From the NCBI GenBank assembly GCA_015064625.1, contig SVRW01000004.1, positions 1 through 64,000 of the forward strand: a stretch of 64,000 nt of DNA, read 5' to 3'. A program made the translations under genes and the position numbers. This document shows, piece after piece, positions 22,928 through 32,783 of this stretch (positions within the stretch are counted from its first letter, which is position 1; each line of letters begins with the position of its first letter). The stretch is from Oscillospiraceae bacterium. Lineage in GTDB: Bacteria; Bacillota; Clostridia; Oscillospirales; CAG-382. A model generated the notes under the pieces. That model ran no database searches, was not told where the DNA came from, and saw only the letters and a list, made by a program, of their open reading frames with translations.

Positions 22928-24505
22928 ATGAAAGAAAATAATATTTGTTTTTTAAAAACCACCTTTGTAAAGGTTATTTCTTTTTTCAAAGCTCATAGAA
23001 TTACCGCGTCATTTATATGCGGAATGATTTTTGCCGCTCCTTTTTTCAGGGAGTGGCTTTTTCCTTTGACATTTTTATCTCTTTTGTGTTTCTTTTATCT
23101 CACCAATGCAGAAGAAAGCAAAAAGAAATCACGATTCATTTATTATTTTGCTTTTTTCTTCGGAGTTTTCATTAGCGTTTATACGCTTTTTTTCAAGCTT
23201 TATCCCTTTGAAGGATTTGATTTCTCACCACTTGTCGGAAAAATAATTGTTATTTTTGGCTGGCTTGGTGCTTCTCTCATTCACAGCGTTATGGGTGGGG
23301 TAATACTTGGAATATCAAAGCATTTCAAAAAGTCCCCTCTGCTTTACGCTCTTTCCTGCGGAGCTTTATGGGTTATATTTGAGTTTTCCCAAACACTCGG
23401 TTTTCTTGCATTTCCTTGGGTGAACGTTTCACTTTCCCTCGTTAAGTTTTTGCCATTTCTTCAAACCGCATCCCTTTTCGGAAACGGAATTATTACGTTT
23501 ATTGTTGTTTTTTCCTGCTGTATAGCTTCCTTTTATTTCATTCATCCTGATAAAAAAATCTATTTAAAAATTGCGTCTGCAGTGATGGCATCCAACCTCG
23601 CTCTTGGATGTATTTTGTTTGTAATTCCAGAAATCAAGGATAAAGAAGTTAACGTTCTTATTGTTCAGGGAAACGTTCAAATGGGTGAAAAATGGGAAGC
23701 GGACAGACTTAAAACAATCCTTATAAACCATGAAAAGCTGATAAGAGATAATCTTGCAAACGAAAACGCAGATATTGTTTTATTGGCAGAAACTGTATTC
23801 CCTGCAGTTTATACTGAAAACGGACTTATATACCAAACAATGTCTAAAATTGCAAAAGATTTTGACGTTACGGTTATGTTTGGAGTTCTTCTCAAATCAG
23901 ACAAAGAAGAAACGATAAACGCTATTATGGCAATATACCCTGACGGAACTGAAACTCCATACTATACCAAAAGGAAATTAGTTCCTTTCGGAGAAAAGCT
24001 TCCATCCATTGACATTTTAGGTACTATCGTGCCTTCACTGAAGGAGCTGAACCGCGTATCCTCTTACGTTGAAGGAACGGATGCTGTTATTATTAACTCG
24101 CATACAAACGTAAAATATGGCCCTCTCGTATGCTACGATTCAGTATTCCCAGAGCTTGCAAGAGAAAACGTTTTATTGGGAGCAGAAATACTTGCCGTTT
24201 CAACAAACGATTCCTGGTATAAGGATGGAGGAGCAGTATACCAGCATCAGAAACAAAGCATAATAAGGGCTATTGAAACGGGAAGATACGTTTTCAGATC
24301 GGGTAACACGGGTATTTCCTGCATTATAACTTCAAAAGGAATAGTTACAGCTGAAAGCGAAATACAGACAAAAGCCATTATTCTTGGGAAAGGATACACG
24401 TCAAACAGAAAAACTCTTTTCGTGCTTCTCGGAAATTCTTCTCTTTATCTATCTTTTGGAGTTATATTGGGACTTATATATATTAAAATAAAAAAACGTT
24501 TATAA
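22928..24505 (+). CDS. lnt: Apolipoprotein N-acyltransferase Lnt
   Basis: This 525-residue protein has six or more membrane helices in residues 15-235 and a nitrilase-like domain at 240-490, with a last helix at about 497-520. The catalytic triad is intact: E288 in LLAETVFP, K348 in YTKRKLVPFGE and C402 in GPLVCYDSVFP. Lnt adds the third acyl chain to the N-terminal cysteine of lipoproteins. It is standard in Gram-negatives and less usual in Bacillota. The window contains several lipoproteins that could be substrates. No clear ribosome binding site precedes the ATG. The glucan synthase gene follows after 48 bp. Confidence 0.9.
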   Translation: MKENNICFLKTTFVKVISFFKAHRITASFICGMIFAAPFFREWLFPLTFLSLLCFFYLTNAEESKKKSRFIYYFAFFFGVFISVYTLFFKLYPFEGFDFSPLVGKIIVIFGWLGASLIHSVMGGVILGISKHFKKSPLLYALSCGALWVIFEFSQTLGFLAFPWVNVSLSLVKFLPFLQTASLFGNGIITFIVVFSCCIASFYFIHPDKKIYLKIASAVMASNLALGCILFVIPEIKDKEVNVLIVQGNVQMGEKWEADRLKTILINHEKLIRDNLANENADIVLLAETVFPAVYTENGLIYQTMSKIAKDFDVTVMFGVLLKSDKEETINAIMAIYPDGTETPYYTKRKLVPFGEKLPSIDILGTIVPSLKELNRVSSYVEGTDAVIINSHTNVKYGPLVCYDSVFPELARENVLLGAEILAVSTNDSWYKDGGAVYQHQKQSIIRAIETGRYVFRSGNTGISCIITSKGIVTAESEIQTKAIILGKGYTSNRKTLFVLLGNSSLYLSFGVILGLIYIKIKKRL

Positions 24506-24553
24506 ATGATTAAAAATGAACCTCGCTGTTGATAATACAGTGAGGTGATTTTT

Positions 24554-27500
24554 ATGAAATTCAAAAAGACTTTCCCCTTTTTCCGAAAAGAAGAAACGTA
24601 TAAAGGCTTACTCAATGATTCATTCAGCAAAATAAAAGCGTCATACAAAAAATCGTTGAAGGACCCTGCTTATTTCTCCGCAGGATATAACCGTATATAC
24701 GACAACTATCACGTTTTAATTCAAAGCTTCAACGAATGCAAATGCTTTGAAGCCGCAACAGCAAAAGAGATTCCCCCTCTTTTCAGACATATATATAATT
24801 TTCTTTCGGAAAACGAATTCAACGTTACGGAAGATGCCTTTTTCTATTTTATAAAAAGCTTTGGAGAAAAGCATTATCTGACTTATAAAGAGCTTTTTGG
24901 ACTTTCCTGCTTGCTTAGTGCTTCCTGCATTTACGAAGCAGGAAGAATATGTGAAGATGACGCTTCAGACCCTGATGATGAAAAGCTTCGTATTCTTCCT
25001 TCGGTTATTTCTCTTCTCAGAGAAAAAGAAAGCTGGGATTTTGAAAAATTCGTATCAAAGCTTTCAAAGACGGAGAGGACATTTATAAAAAATGAGCCTT
25101 ATTTCAGCCAAATGGATGGTATGACGAAAAACAAATACAGAGAAACCTTTTCTGCGTTTTGCGAAAGTCAGGATATACATGAAAAGGATGCCTCTGCTCT
25201 TCTTTCAGGCTATTGTGAAGAAAATAATGCAAACATAGGTGAGCTTCTTTTCAAAGAGGACAAGCTTCCCGCTTTGCTGTTCTTTTCTCTTTCTGCAATT
25301 TTTACAGTATTTGCAACCATCTTCTCATTTTTACTTTTAGGATGGGTGGGTGCATTATTATCTGTTCCTGCAATTTTTGTTACCGCCATGAATTTTTCCG
25401 ATATGCTTATGTCCGCTCAAGAAAAGCCCCAGCCTTGTCCCCGATTGGAGCTTGAATCAATTCCAAAAGAAGCTAAAACTGCCGTTGTTATTTCAAATCT
25501 TATTTTAAACAAAGAAGAAAATGAGAATATCGCCTGCAATCTTGAGCGTTTTTATCTTCTGAACACAGACGAAAACATATGCTTTACCGTTCTTGCAGAT
25601 TTTACGGAATCCAAATCTGAAAGTATAAGCGAAGAAGATTTTGATACGATGAATGACCTTTTTGAAAGGATCAATTCGTTAAACGAGAAATATAACAATC
25701 AATTTACGGCTCTTGTCAGAAACAGAGTTTTCCACGAAGATGAATTGCTTTATTACGGTGAAGAAAGAAAGCGTGGAGCTATATCTTCATTGATAGACCT
25801 TATCTGCGGAGAAAAAGATGTTTTTGAATATTACGTAGGTGACAAAGGAAGTTTCTCAGGAGTTAAATTTTTGTTTTTGCTTGATGCCGACACAGGTATT
25901 GGATTTTCTTCGGTTAAAGAAGCAGTATCCTGCGCTTTGCATCCCCTTAACGTTCCTGTCATAGAAAACGGCAGGGTACAGAAGGGATACGGTGTTTTTC
26001 AGCCTGCAGTACGCTTCAGCTTGGTCCACGAAAATCAAACGGCGTTTCAAGAATTTATAACGGGTTCTGGCGGGCTGAATAATTATGAAAGCGCATCATA
26101 CGATCGTTTTCAATCAATTTTTGGAAGTGGAATTTTCTGTGGAAAAGGTCTTTTAAACGTTGAGCTTTATCAAAAGATTGTAAAGCCATCAATTCCCGAA
26201 AACAAGGTTCTCAGCCACGATATGCCCGAGGGAAATTTTCTCCGTTGCCGACTTGTTCAGGATATAACCGTGACAGACGGTGCGCCCACAAACGCCCTCT
26301 CCTACTATTCAAGACTTCACCGTTGGATAAGAGGAGATGTTCAAAATCTTATTTTTCTTTGCAAACAATCTGCTTCACGCTATTCGTCATTCAAGATTCT
26401 CAATAATATACTACGCCATATAACCCCCGTATTCTCTCTGATTCTACTTTTGATATCTGCTTTTTCAAGTAACACTTCAGAAAACTATTGGGCATTGTTA
26501 TTTTCTCTGCTTTACGTTTTATTTCCCTTTCTTTCCGTCATTATATTTGCTCCTTTCAGGGCTTTGAACAAAACCACCGTTATAGGAAGACGGTTTTATT
26601 CTCAGGTAACGGGGGTATATACGGAAAATTTCTTCCGACTAATTTATGAAATTGCACTTATCCCGTACGTTTCCTACGTTACAGCAGATGCATTTTTTAA
26701 AAGCCTTTACAGAATGTTATTCTCAAAAAAGCGTTTGCTTGAATGGAAAACCTTCACACAGAGCGAACGTTCCGCAAAGGATGGTCTTTTCGGATATTTT
26801 TCAAAGCTTTTTATAAACGTATTATCGGGCATAATTCTGCTTGCAAGTCGAAAGTCTTTTCTTTTTCCAATTGGTTTTCTTTGGATTGCAACCCCTTTTA
26901 TTCTTTTTCTTATGTCGAAGAAGAAAAAAACGGATCTACAAATAACAAAAGACGAAAAGGAAACACTGTCTTTTTATGCAAAGAAAATATGGGATTTTTT
27001 CTCTGAAAACGTAAATGCAAAAACAAATTTTCTTCCCCCAGACAACGTACAAACTGCTCCTACCGATGCAATAGCTTACAGAACATCACCTACAAATATC
27101 GGATTTTATCTTATATCGTGTCTCGCCGCCTTTGATTTTGGATTTGTAAATATATCAGAGCTTGAAAAAAGAATTTCTGATTCCATATCCGTTATAGAAA
27201 AGATGAAAAAATGGAATGGGCATTTATATAATTGGTATGAACTGAAAGGGCTGGAAATATTGGGAGAGCCTTTTATATCAACTGTTGACAGCGGAAATTT
27301 CGTAACTATGCTCGTATCTCTAAAGGAAGGACTTAAAGAAATTGGTCTTTCAGAGCTTGCAGAAAGAATTGAAACACTTATTGAAAATACTGATTTCACT
27401 CCCCTTTACAACAAACGGAAAAAGCTTTTCACAATAGGCGTAAACGGAAGTACAGGTAAAATGGAAGAAAACTGCTACGACCTTTTTATGAGTGAAGCAA

Positions 27501-30500
27501 GAACTACAAGTTATTTTGCAGTTGCATCCCATTTTGTCCCCGAAAAGCATTGGAAAACCTTGGGGAGAACGCTCATCAGCGAAGGAAGATTTCTCGGAAT
27601 GGCTTCCTGGTCCGGCACTATGTTTGAATATTTCATGCCTGCATTATTTCTTCCCCTATATAAAAATTCGTTCTCATATGAAGCTTTGTATTTTGCTTTT
27701 AATCAACAAAGGAAAGCTCAGGTTTCAAAGCTTTGGGGAATGTCTGAAAGTGGATTTTATTCCTTTGACAGTGAGTTGAATTATCAGTATAAAGCTCATG
27801 GTGTTCCCGCCCTTTCGCTAAAACGCTATCCGAAAAATGAAAAAGTTTTATCTCCGTATTCATCATTTTTAACCCTTTGTATAAACAGAAAAGCATCAAT
27901 GCAGAATTTGAAAAGATTCAAGGATGAGGGAATTTTCGGGCAATACGGCTTTTTCGAAAGCGTTGATTTTACCTTTGGAAAAGCTATAGTCAAAAGCTAT
28001 ATGTCCCATCATATGGGAATGAGCATAATTGCCGCAGCTAATGCATGCTTTGACGGAATATTCATACGACGCTTTATGTCTGACAAGAAAATGGAATCTG
28101 CTTCTGATTTGTTGAAAGAAAAAATTCCAACCAACGTTCCTGTTTTCAAAAATCCAGAATCCGAGACGGAAGCGGCAAGAAAATCCCTTAAGCTTTTCGA
28201 AGGAATGACTTCAGTTCCATCTGCGGAAGAACCGAGAGTAGCTCTTTTATCTTCGGGAAATCTGGACATGAGAATATGCGACTGCGGGACGGTTCAGCTT
28301 TTATACAGAGGCATTCCCATAAACGAAGCGGATTACAAAATAGGAAAAATAAACCATTCCTTTGCGGCAGGGTTTATTGATTCGGAGGGTACTGTAAAAT
28401 ACGTCCCCCCTTTGCTTCTGCAAAACGAAGCGGAATGTAAATACTGCTCCTTTGAGTTTGACAGTAATCATTCATCCCACATTATCGCTGAAAGAGATTT
28501 TGCCGCCAGCGTTAATTACAGCATTTCAGAACGCAGAGATTGCTTTATCATTGAAACGAAAAGCAACATAAAAAGGAAATACTCCCCTTTTATAATTTTT
28601 GAACCGCAGATGACAGATGACAGAACGTATTATTCGGGAAAATCCTTTTCTATGATGAAGATACGTTTGGAAAAATCAGACGACAGTATTTTTATTTCAT
28701 CTGAAAACTCAAAGTTCACGGTTTGCGTTCAATGTGACAAAAAGCCTTTTTCTTCATTGCTGTCAAGAGATAATATTGAATTGGGAAACCTTTTCGAAAA
28801 CGTTTTGAAAAGTGATTTTCCCAAAAATGAAAAAAATTTCGTTTATCCATTATGCTTTATAAAAGCTCCTGCTTTGTCGGGTGGTGCTTGTAAATTTTAT
28901 ATAGGCGTTGGAAAAACAAAAGAGCAAAGCAAAGCCGCAGTTGAAAAAGAAAGAAGGTACGGAAGCTCAAAAAAATCAGGATTTTCACGAGTTGACCCCG
29001 AATTTCTTTCAAAAATTGCAGCCGAGGTTTTATTCAAAAAAGTTAAATATATTCAGAAAGATGGATTTACACCCATAAGAGAAAAGCTTTGGAAGCATGG
29101 AATAAGCGGAGATTATCCTATTTACGCTTTATACGTCAAGGAGCTTTGCAGAAGTGAGCTGACGGAATATTTCAAGGCTTATATTTATTCCTACAGAGCA
29201 CATCTTAAATACGATCTTGTAGTCTTCTTTGATGAAGAGGATTTTTATTTCAGAAAAACGGAACAAAAGCTTTTATCTCTCCTTCACAAAACGGGAGGCT
29301 TCGGACTTTTGAATAAATCTCTCGGTATTCATCTTATAAACGTTGGTTCGTCAAAAGAACTTTTTGATTCAAGAGATGCATTCACTGTATTCAGAACGAT
29401 TTCAAACCGAATACAGACGGAAGATAAACAGGTAACCCCTTTTCCCATGAAAACGGAAAAAAGAAAATCCGAAAAAACTGATAAATATATATCCGTTGAG
29501 GGAAGTGGATTTATCTTCTATAAGGACTCACTTTCTGAAAGAAAGCCTTATTCATACGTTTTAGCGGGAAAAGATTTCGGAAGCGTTGTTACAGATTCTT
29601 CCCTTGGGTTTACCTTCTCGGAAAACTCAAGACTTGGGAAGATAACTGCTTACGATGAATCTCCTCACGTGAGGGGTGGAGAAAAGGTTTTTGCCTTTTA
29701 CGAAAATAAGCTTTACGACCTCTGCGATTACAGCAAAACCTTCAAATGCAAAAATGGTGTTGCCATATACGAGGGAGAAATAGGCGGAGTGAAATATTCC
29801 GTCTGCACTTTTGTTTCCAAAACCAAGAAAGAAAAATATATAATTCTTTCCTTTTCTTCAGACGGGATTTCCGCCGCATACAGCTTCAAGCCACTATTAT
29901 CAGAAACCTCCGTCAGCAGTGGAGTTATACAATGCGAAAGGCTGGAAGAAAAGAGAGAAAGCTTTTGTTTCTTTTACGACAGCTGCAGTATAAACCGTAA
30001 AAACTCAAAAGGATTTTGCTCCGCTTACGGAACGCAAAACACATCAACTTTTAACCTTCCCGTAGGAGAAGAAATTTCTGTTTTTGCAACGGGACAAAAG
30101 ATCCTTTTCAGACTTGGAGAAAGGGATTTTTCAGACTCGTTTTCAAACTTACCCAAATCAAGCATTGAAAACGCATTGGCTGAAAAGACGGTTCAAGAAG
30201 AATTTTCTCTTTCATTTCTTCCAAAAATCAGGTTTGAAACTGCATTTTTCAATATTGACAAGCTGTTTCCGTTTTTATTTTACCAAACTGCCGCCTCAAG
30301 ATTTTACGCAAAGACGGGATATTATCAGAATGGTGGTGCTTTTGGATTCAGAGATCAGCTTCAGGATTGTCTTTCTTTGGTTTATTCAAAGCCGAAGGAT
30401 GTGAGAAATCATATTTTGAAAGCCGCTTCACATCAATACAGAGAGGGAGACGTTATGCATTGGTGGCACGAGCTTGATGGAGAGCATATAGGCGTGAGAA

Positions 30501-31741
30501 CAACCTGTTCAGACGATTTCCTCTGGCTTCCATTGGTTACGGCAAAATATATAAAGCTTACGGGAGATGCGGCGATTCTCAAAGAAGAAATTCCTTTTAT
30601 TGAATCACCTATCCTTGATTCCAAGCAAAACGAAAGATATGAAAAAGCGGTTTTCACAAAGGAAACAGATACGTTATACTGTCATTGTCTTCTTGCCTTG
30701 AGCAGAGGCTTTGCAAAACGAGAAAACGGAATTTCCTTTATGGGCTGTTGCGATTGGAACGACGGATTTTCAAAAATGGGAACAGAAGGAAAAGGAAAAA
30801 GTCTTTTCACGTCAAGACTTCTCGTAATGGCGACAGAAGCCTTTATCCCCTATATAAAAGGACCTTTTCGATTCCAATTTGAAAATTTGTTGGATTTTCC
30901 CATTCTCTCCGACAGAAAAAAACTTCTTGCGGAAGCATCATACACCGAAAAGGAGATTGAAAAAAAATATTTTATAAACGGACAGTATGCAAGGTGCATA
31001 TCCGATGACGGAACTATTTTCGGGATTGGAAATACAAAGGCTTGCAGTACGGATATCCTATGTCAAGCGTTTGCCGTTTTAGGCGGTAAAAACATAAAAC
31101 GAAGCAAAGAAGCTTTGATTTATGCTTTCAATACTTTATACGATAAAAAAACGGAAACGCTGAAGCTTTTTTCACCACCCTTTGATGAAAATACGGAGTT
31201 GGGCGGATATATAAATTCATACCCAAACCACGTCAGAGAAAATGGAGGACAATATACTCATGCGGCTGTCTGGACAGCAATAGCTCTTATAAAATGCGGA
31301 GAAACTGAAAAAGGTCTTATGCTCCTTGAAAAGCTCTCTCCCCTTTCAAGATGCGAGACGGCAAAGGAAGGTGCGGTTTACAAAAACGAGCCTTACGTTT
31401 TATCTGCAGACGTTTACTCGGAGGAACTTGGTGGCAGAGGCGGTTGGAGCTGGTACACCGGGGCGGCTTCATGGTATTCGGTTGCTATTATTGAACATGT
31501 TCTCGGTCTTGAATTCAAAGGCACTGCTCTTATAGACGGAGAAGAAAAATATATGGGGGCTTTTAAATGCGTTGATATCAAACCAATAATTCCTTATACG
31601 GCTAAAATAAGCCTTGGGGACTACACTTTGAACGTTTCAGCAAAAAGAGGAAAACCATCCGTAAAGCTTGACGGAAAAGAAGTAGCGTTCCCCATAATTA
31701 TCCCCCCGGAAAAAAGCGAGATTGAAATTTTCTTTGAATAA
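24554..31741 (+). CDS. Cyclic beta-1,2-glucan synthase-like protein (GT84-GH94, NdvB type)
   Basis: This giant protein of 2395 residues is the largest in the window. The order is an N-terminal helical region (to about 230), membrane segments (about 237-285), a GT84 glycosyltransferase (about 310-610, with DADTGIGFSSVKEAVS, GSGGLNNYESASYDRFQS and LHRWIRGDVQN), and more membrane segments to about 800. Then come soluble repeats and a C-terminal GH94 phosphorylase domain: GFRDQLQDCLSL, GDVMHWWHELDGEHIGVRTT, SDDFLWLP, CDWNDGFSKMG and GGRGGWSWYTGAASW. NdvB makes cyclic beta-1,2-glucan by polymerising UDP-glucose and cyclising with the GH94 part. I start at ATG 24554 because GAGGTG lies 6 nt upstream. 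The GTG at 24545 is inside that site. Confidence 0.9.
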   Translation: MKFKKTFPFFRKEETYKGLLNDSFSKIKASYKKSLKDPAYFSAGYNRIYDNYHVLIQSFNECKCFEAATAKEIPPLFRHIYNFLSENEFNVTEDAFFYFIKSFGEKHYLTYKELFGLSCLLSASCIYEAGRICEDDASDPDDEKLRILPSVISLLREKESWDFEKFVSKLSKTERTFIKNEPYFSQMDGMTKNKYRETFSAFCESQDIHEKDASALLSGYCEENNANIGELLFKEDKLPALLFFSLSAIFTVFATIFSFLLLGWVGALLSVPAIFVTAMNFSDMLMSAQEKPQPCPRLELESIPKEAKTAVVISNLILNKEENENIACNLERFYLLNTDENICFTVLADFTESKSESISEEDFDTMNDLFERINSLNEKYNNQFTALVRNRVFHEDELLYYGEERKRGAISSLIDLICGEKDVFEYYVGDKGSFSGVKFLFLLDADTGIGFSSVKEAVSCALHPLNVPVIENGRVQKGYGVFQPAVRFSLVHENQTAFQEFITGSGGLNNYESASYDRFQSIFGSGIFCGKGLLNVELYQKIVKPSIPENKVLSHDMPEGNFLRCRLVQDITVTDGAPTNALSYYSRLHRWIRGDVQNLIFLCKQSASRYSSFKILNNILRHITPVFSLILLLISAFSSNTSENYWALLFSLLYVLFPFLSVIIFAPFRALNKTTVIGRRFYSQVTGVYTENFFRLIYEIALIPYVSYVTADAFFKSLYRMLFSKKRLLEWKTFTQSERSAKDGLFGYFSKLFINVLSGIILLASRKSFLFPIGFLWIATPFILFLMSKKKKTDLQITKDEKETLSFYAKKIWDFFSENVNAKTNFLPPDNVQTAPTDAIAYRTSPTNIGFYLISCLAAFDFGFVNISELEKRISDSISVIEKMKKWNGHLYNWYELKGLEILGEPFISTVDSGNFVTMLVSLKEGLKEIGLSELAERIETLIENTDFTPLYNKRKKLFTIGVNGSTGKMEENCYDLFMSEARTTSYFAVASHFVPEKHWKTLGRTLISEGRFLGMASWSGTMFEYFMPALFLPLYKNSFSYEALYFAFNQQRKAQVSKLWGMSESGFYSFDSELNYQYKAHGVPALSLKRYPKNEKVLSPYSSFLTLCINRKASMQNLKRFKDEGIFGQYGFFESVDFTFGKAIVKSYMSHHMGMSIIAAANACFDGIFIRRFMSDKKMESASDLLKEKIPTNVPVFKNPESETEAARKSLKLFEGMTSVPSAEEPRVALLSSGNLDMRICDCGTVQLLYRGIPINEADYKIGKINHSFAAGFIDSEGTVKYVPPLLLQNEAECKYCSFEFDSNHSSHIIAERDFAASVNYSISERRDCFIIETKSNIKRKYSPFIIFEPQMTDDRTYYSGKSFSMMKIRLEKSDDSIFISSENSKFTVCVQCDKKPFSSLLSRDNIELGNLFENVLKSDFPKNEKNFVYPLCFIKAPALSGGACKFYIGVGKTKEQSKAAVEKERRYGSSKKSGFSRVDPEFLSKIAAEVLFKKVKYIQKDGFTPIREKLWKHGISGDYPIYALYVKELCRSELTEYFKAYIYSYRAHLKYDLVVFFDEEDFYFRKTEQKLLSLLHKTGGFGLLNKSLGIHLINVGSSKELFDSRDAFTVFRTISNRIQTEDKQVTPFPMKTEKRKSEKTDKYISVEGSGFIFYKDSLSERKPYSYVLAGKDFGSVVTDSSLGFTFSENSRLGKITAYDESPHVRGGEKVFAFYENKLYDLCDYSKTFKCKNGVAIYEGEIGGVKYSVCTFVSKTKKEKYIILSFSSDGISAAYSFKPLLSETSVSSGVIQCERLEEKRESFCFFYDSCSINRKNSKGFCSAYGTQNTSTFNLPVGEEISVFATGQKILFRLGERDFSDSFSNLPKSSIENALAEKTVQEEFSLSFLPKIRFETAFFNIDKLFPFLFYQTAASRFYAKTGYYQNGGAFGFRDQLQDCLSLVYSKPKDVRNHILKAASHQYREGDVMHWWHELDGEHIGVRTTCSDDFLWLPLVTAKYIKLTGDAAILKEEIPFIESPILDSKQNERYEKAVFTKETDTLYCHCLLALSRGFAKRENGISFMGCCDWNDGFSKMGTEGKGKSLFTSRLLVMATEAFIPYIKGPFRFQFENLLDFPILSDRKKLLAEASYTEKEIEKKYFINGQYARCISDDGTIFGIGNTKACSTDILCQAFAVLGGKNIKRSKEALIYAFNTLYDKKTETLKLFSPPFDENTELGGYINSYPNHVRENGGQYTHAAVWTAIALIKCGETEKGLMLLEKLSPLSRCETAKEGAVYKNEPYVLSADVYSEELGGRGGWSWYTGAASWYSVAIIEHVLGLEFKGTALIDGEEKYMGAFKCVDIKPIIPYTAKISLGDYTLNVSAKRGKPSVKLDGKEVAFPIIIPPEKSEIEIFFE

Positions 31742-31791
31742 AGAAAATTCCAAAAAGTTCCTTGTTTTTCAAAATATATTTTTAAAATATA

Positions 31792-31820
31792 TTGAATTTC
31801 CTTTCTGTTTGTGGTATACT
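31792..31820 (+). promoter_or_regulatory. SigA-type promoter of the esterase gene, inside an inverted repeat
   Basis: TTGAAT (31792-31797), a 17-bp spacer and TATACT (31815-31820). The spacer is the left arm of an inverted repeat whose right arm lies at 31861-31875 and is followed by a T-run. Confidence 0.65.
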
Positions 31821-31882
31821 ACTTTGTATAGAATGTGAAATTATGCGAAATAGTATTTTTCCACAGACAGAAAGGCTTTTTT
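31800..31882 (+). terminator. Possible long-loop terminator overlapping the esterase promoter
   Basis: CCTTTCTGTTTGTGG (31800-31814) is complementary to CCACAGACAGAAAGG (31861-31875) in 14 of 15 positions, with the other a G-U pair. CTTTTTT follows (31876-31882). RNA coming from the glucan synthase gene would fold this hairpin. RNA from the promoter inside the loop would lack the left arm and so read on. The 46-nt loop makes it less certain than a compact terminator. Confidence 0.5.
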
Positions 31883-31907
31883 ATCAAATTATGAAAGGAA
31901 ACACGTT

Positions 31908-32747
31908 ATGAAAACTTTCACTTTAAAACTCAAAGAGATTTTTAATCTTGACACAGCACAAGAACCTACTCTTGAATGTTATATACTTGATCCAAACCCC
32001 GAAACTGACCCATTACGCAAACATCCCTCAATTCTTGTTCTTCCAGGCGGAGGATATGTTTTCGCATCTGCAAGAGAAGCAGAACCCATTGCTCTTAACT
32101 ACCTTTCTATGGGATTTAACGCTTTCGTTCTCAGATACAGCGTTGCTCCTGAAACATATCCTGAACAACTTATAGAAGTATCCGCAAGTATTGCTCTTAT
32201 GAGACAAAAATCTGAAGAATGGTTTATCGACAAGGATAAGATAGCGGTTATCGGTTTTTCAGCAGGCGGTCATCTTGCAGGCTCTATTTCAACTCTTTGG
32301 AGAGAAAGTGCTATATATGAAAAGCTGAATATAGAAAAGGATTTAAACAAGCCCAATGCGGCTATTCTTTCATATCCCGTTATTACGTCTGACGCAAGTC
32401 ACAGTCACGCAGGCTCCTTCGCTGAACTTCTTGGCGAAAAATACTCACCTGAAACTCTTGAAAAAGTTACTCTTGAAAAACAGGTAACGCCCGAAACACC
32501 CCCAACGTTTATATGGCACACGGCAAACGACGCCTGCGTTCCCATTATGAACTCCCTTATTTACAGCGAAGCATTGGCAAAAAACAACGTTCCCTTTGAA
32601 CTCCACATATTCCCCGACGGTCCTCACGGACTTGCAAATTGCAATATAACTACGGCTCACGCTCCCGACAGTCCAATGGTAAATCCCCATTGTGAACGTT
32701 GGGTTGAATTGAGCAAAAAATGGCTTACTGAATCCTGCGGCTTTTAA
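31908..32747 (+). CDS. Alpha/beta hydrolase, esterase type (Axe/BD-FAE-like)
   Basis: This 279-residue cytoplasmic serine hydrolase has an oxyanion motif PGGGY (46-50), nucleophile S118 in GFSAGGHLAG, D208 in HTANDACVP and H240 in DGPHGL. The pattern is that of acetyl-xylan esterase or feruloyl-esterase-like enzymes encoded in gut Clostridia, which remove acyl groups from plant sugars. No signal peptide is present, so it would act on imported oligosaccharides. AAAGG lies before the ATG. Another carboxylesterase role cannot be excluded. Confidence 0.85.
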   Translation: MKTFTLKLKEIFNLDTAQEPTLECYILDPNPETDPLRKHPSILVLPGGGYVFASAREAEPIALNYLSMGFNAFVLRYSVAPETYPEQLIEVSASIALMRQKSEEWFIDKDKIAVIGFSAGGHLAGSISTLWRESAIYEKLNIEKDLNKPNAAILSYPVITSDASHSHAGSFAELLGEKYSPETLEKVTLEKQVTPETPPTFIWHTANDACVPIMNSLIYSEALAKNNVPFELHIFPDGPHGLANCNITTAHAPDSPMVNPHCERWVELSKKWLTESCGF

Positions 32748-32783
32748 TTAGCATCGATGATTTGAGAAAGGAGCAGTTTCATT

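Noticed and set aside
29663-29674. parS-like palindrome CCTCACGTGAGG
   Set aside because: Only the central eight bases match the parS consensus. The flanks differ and it lies inside the glucan synthase gene.
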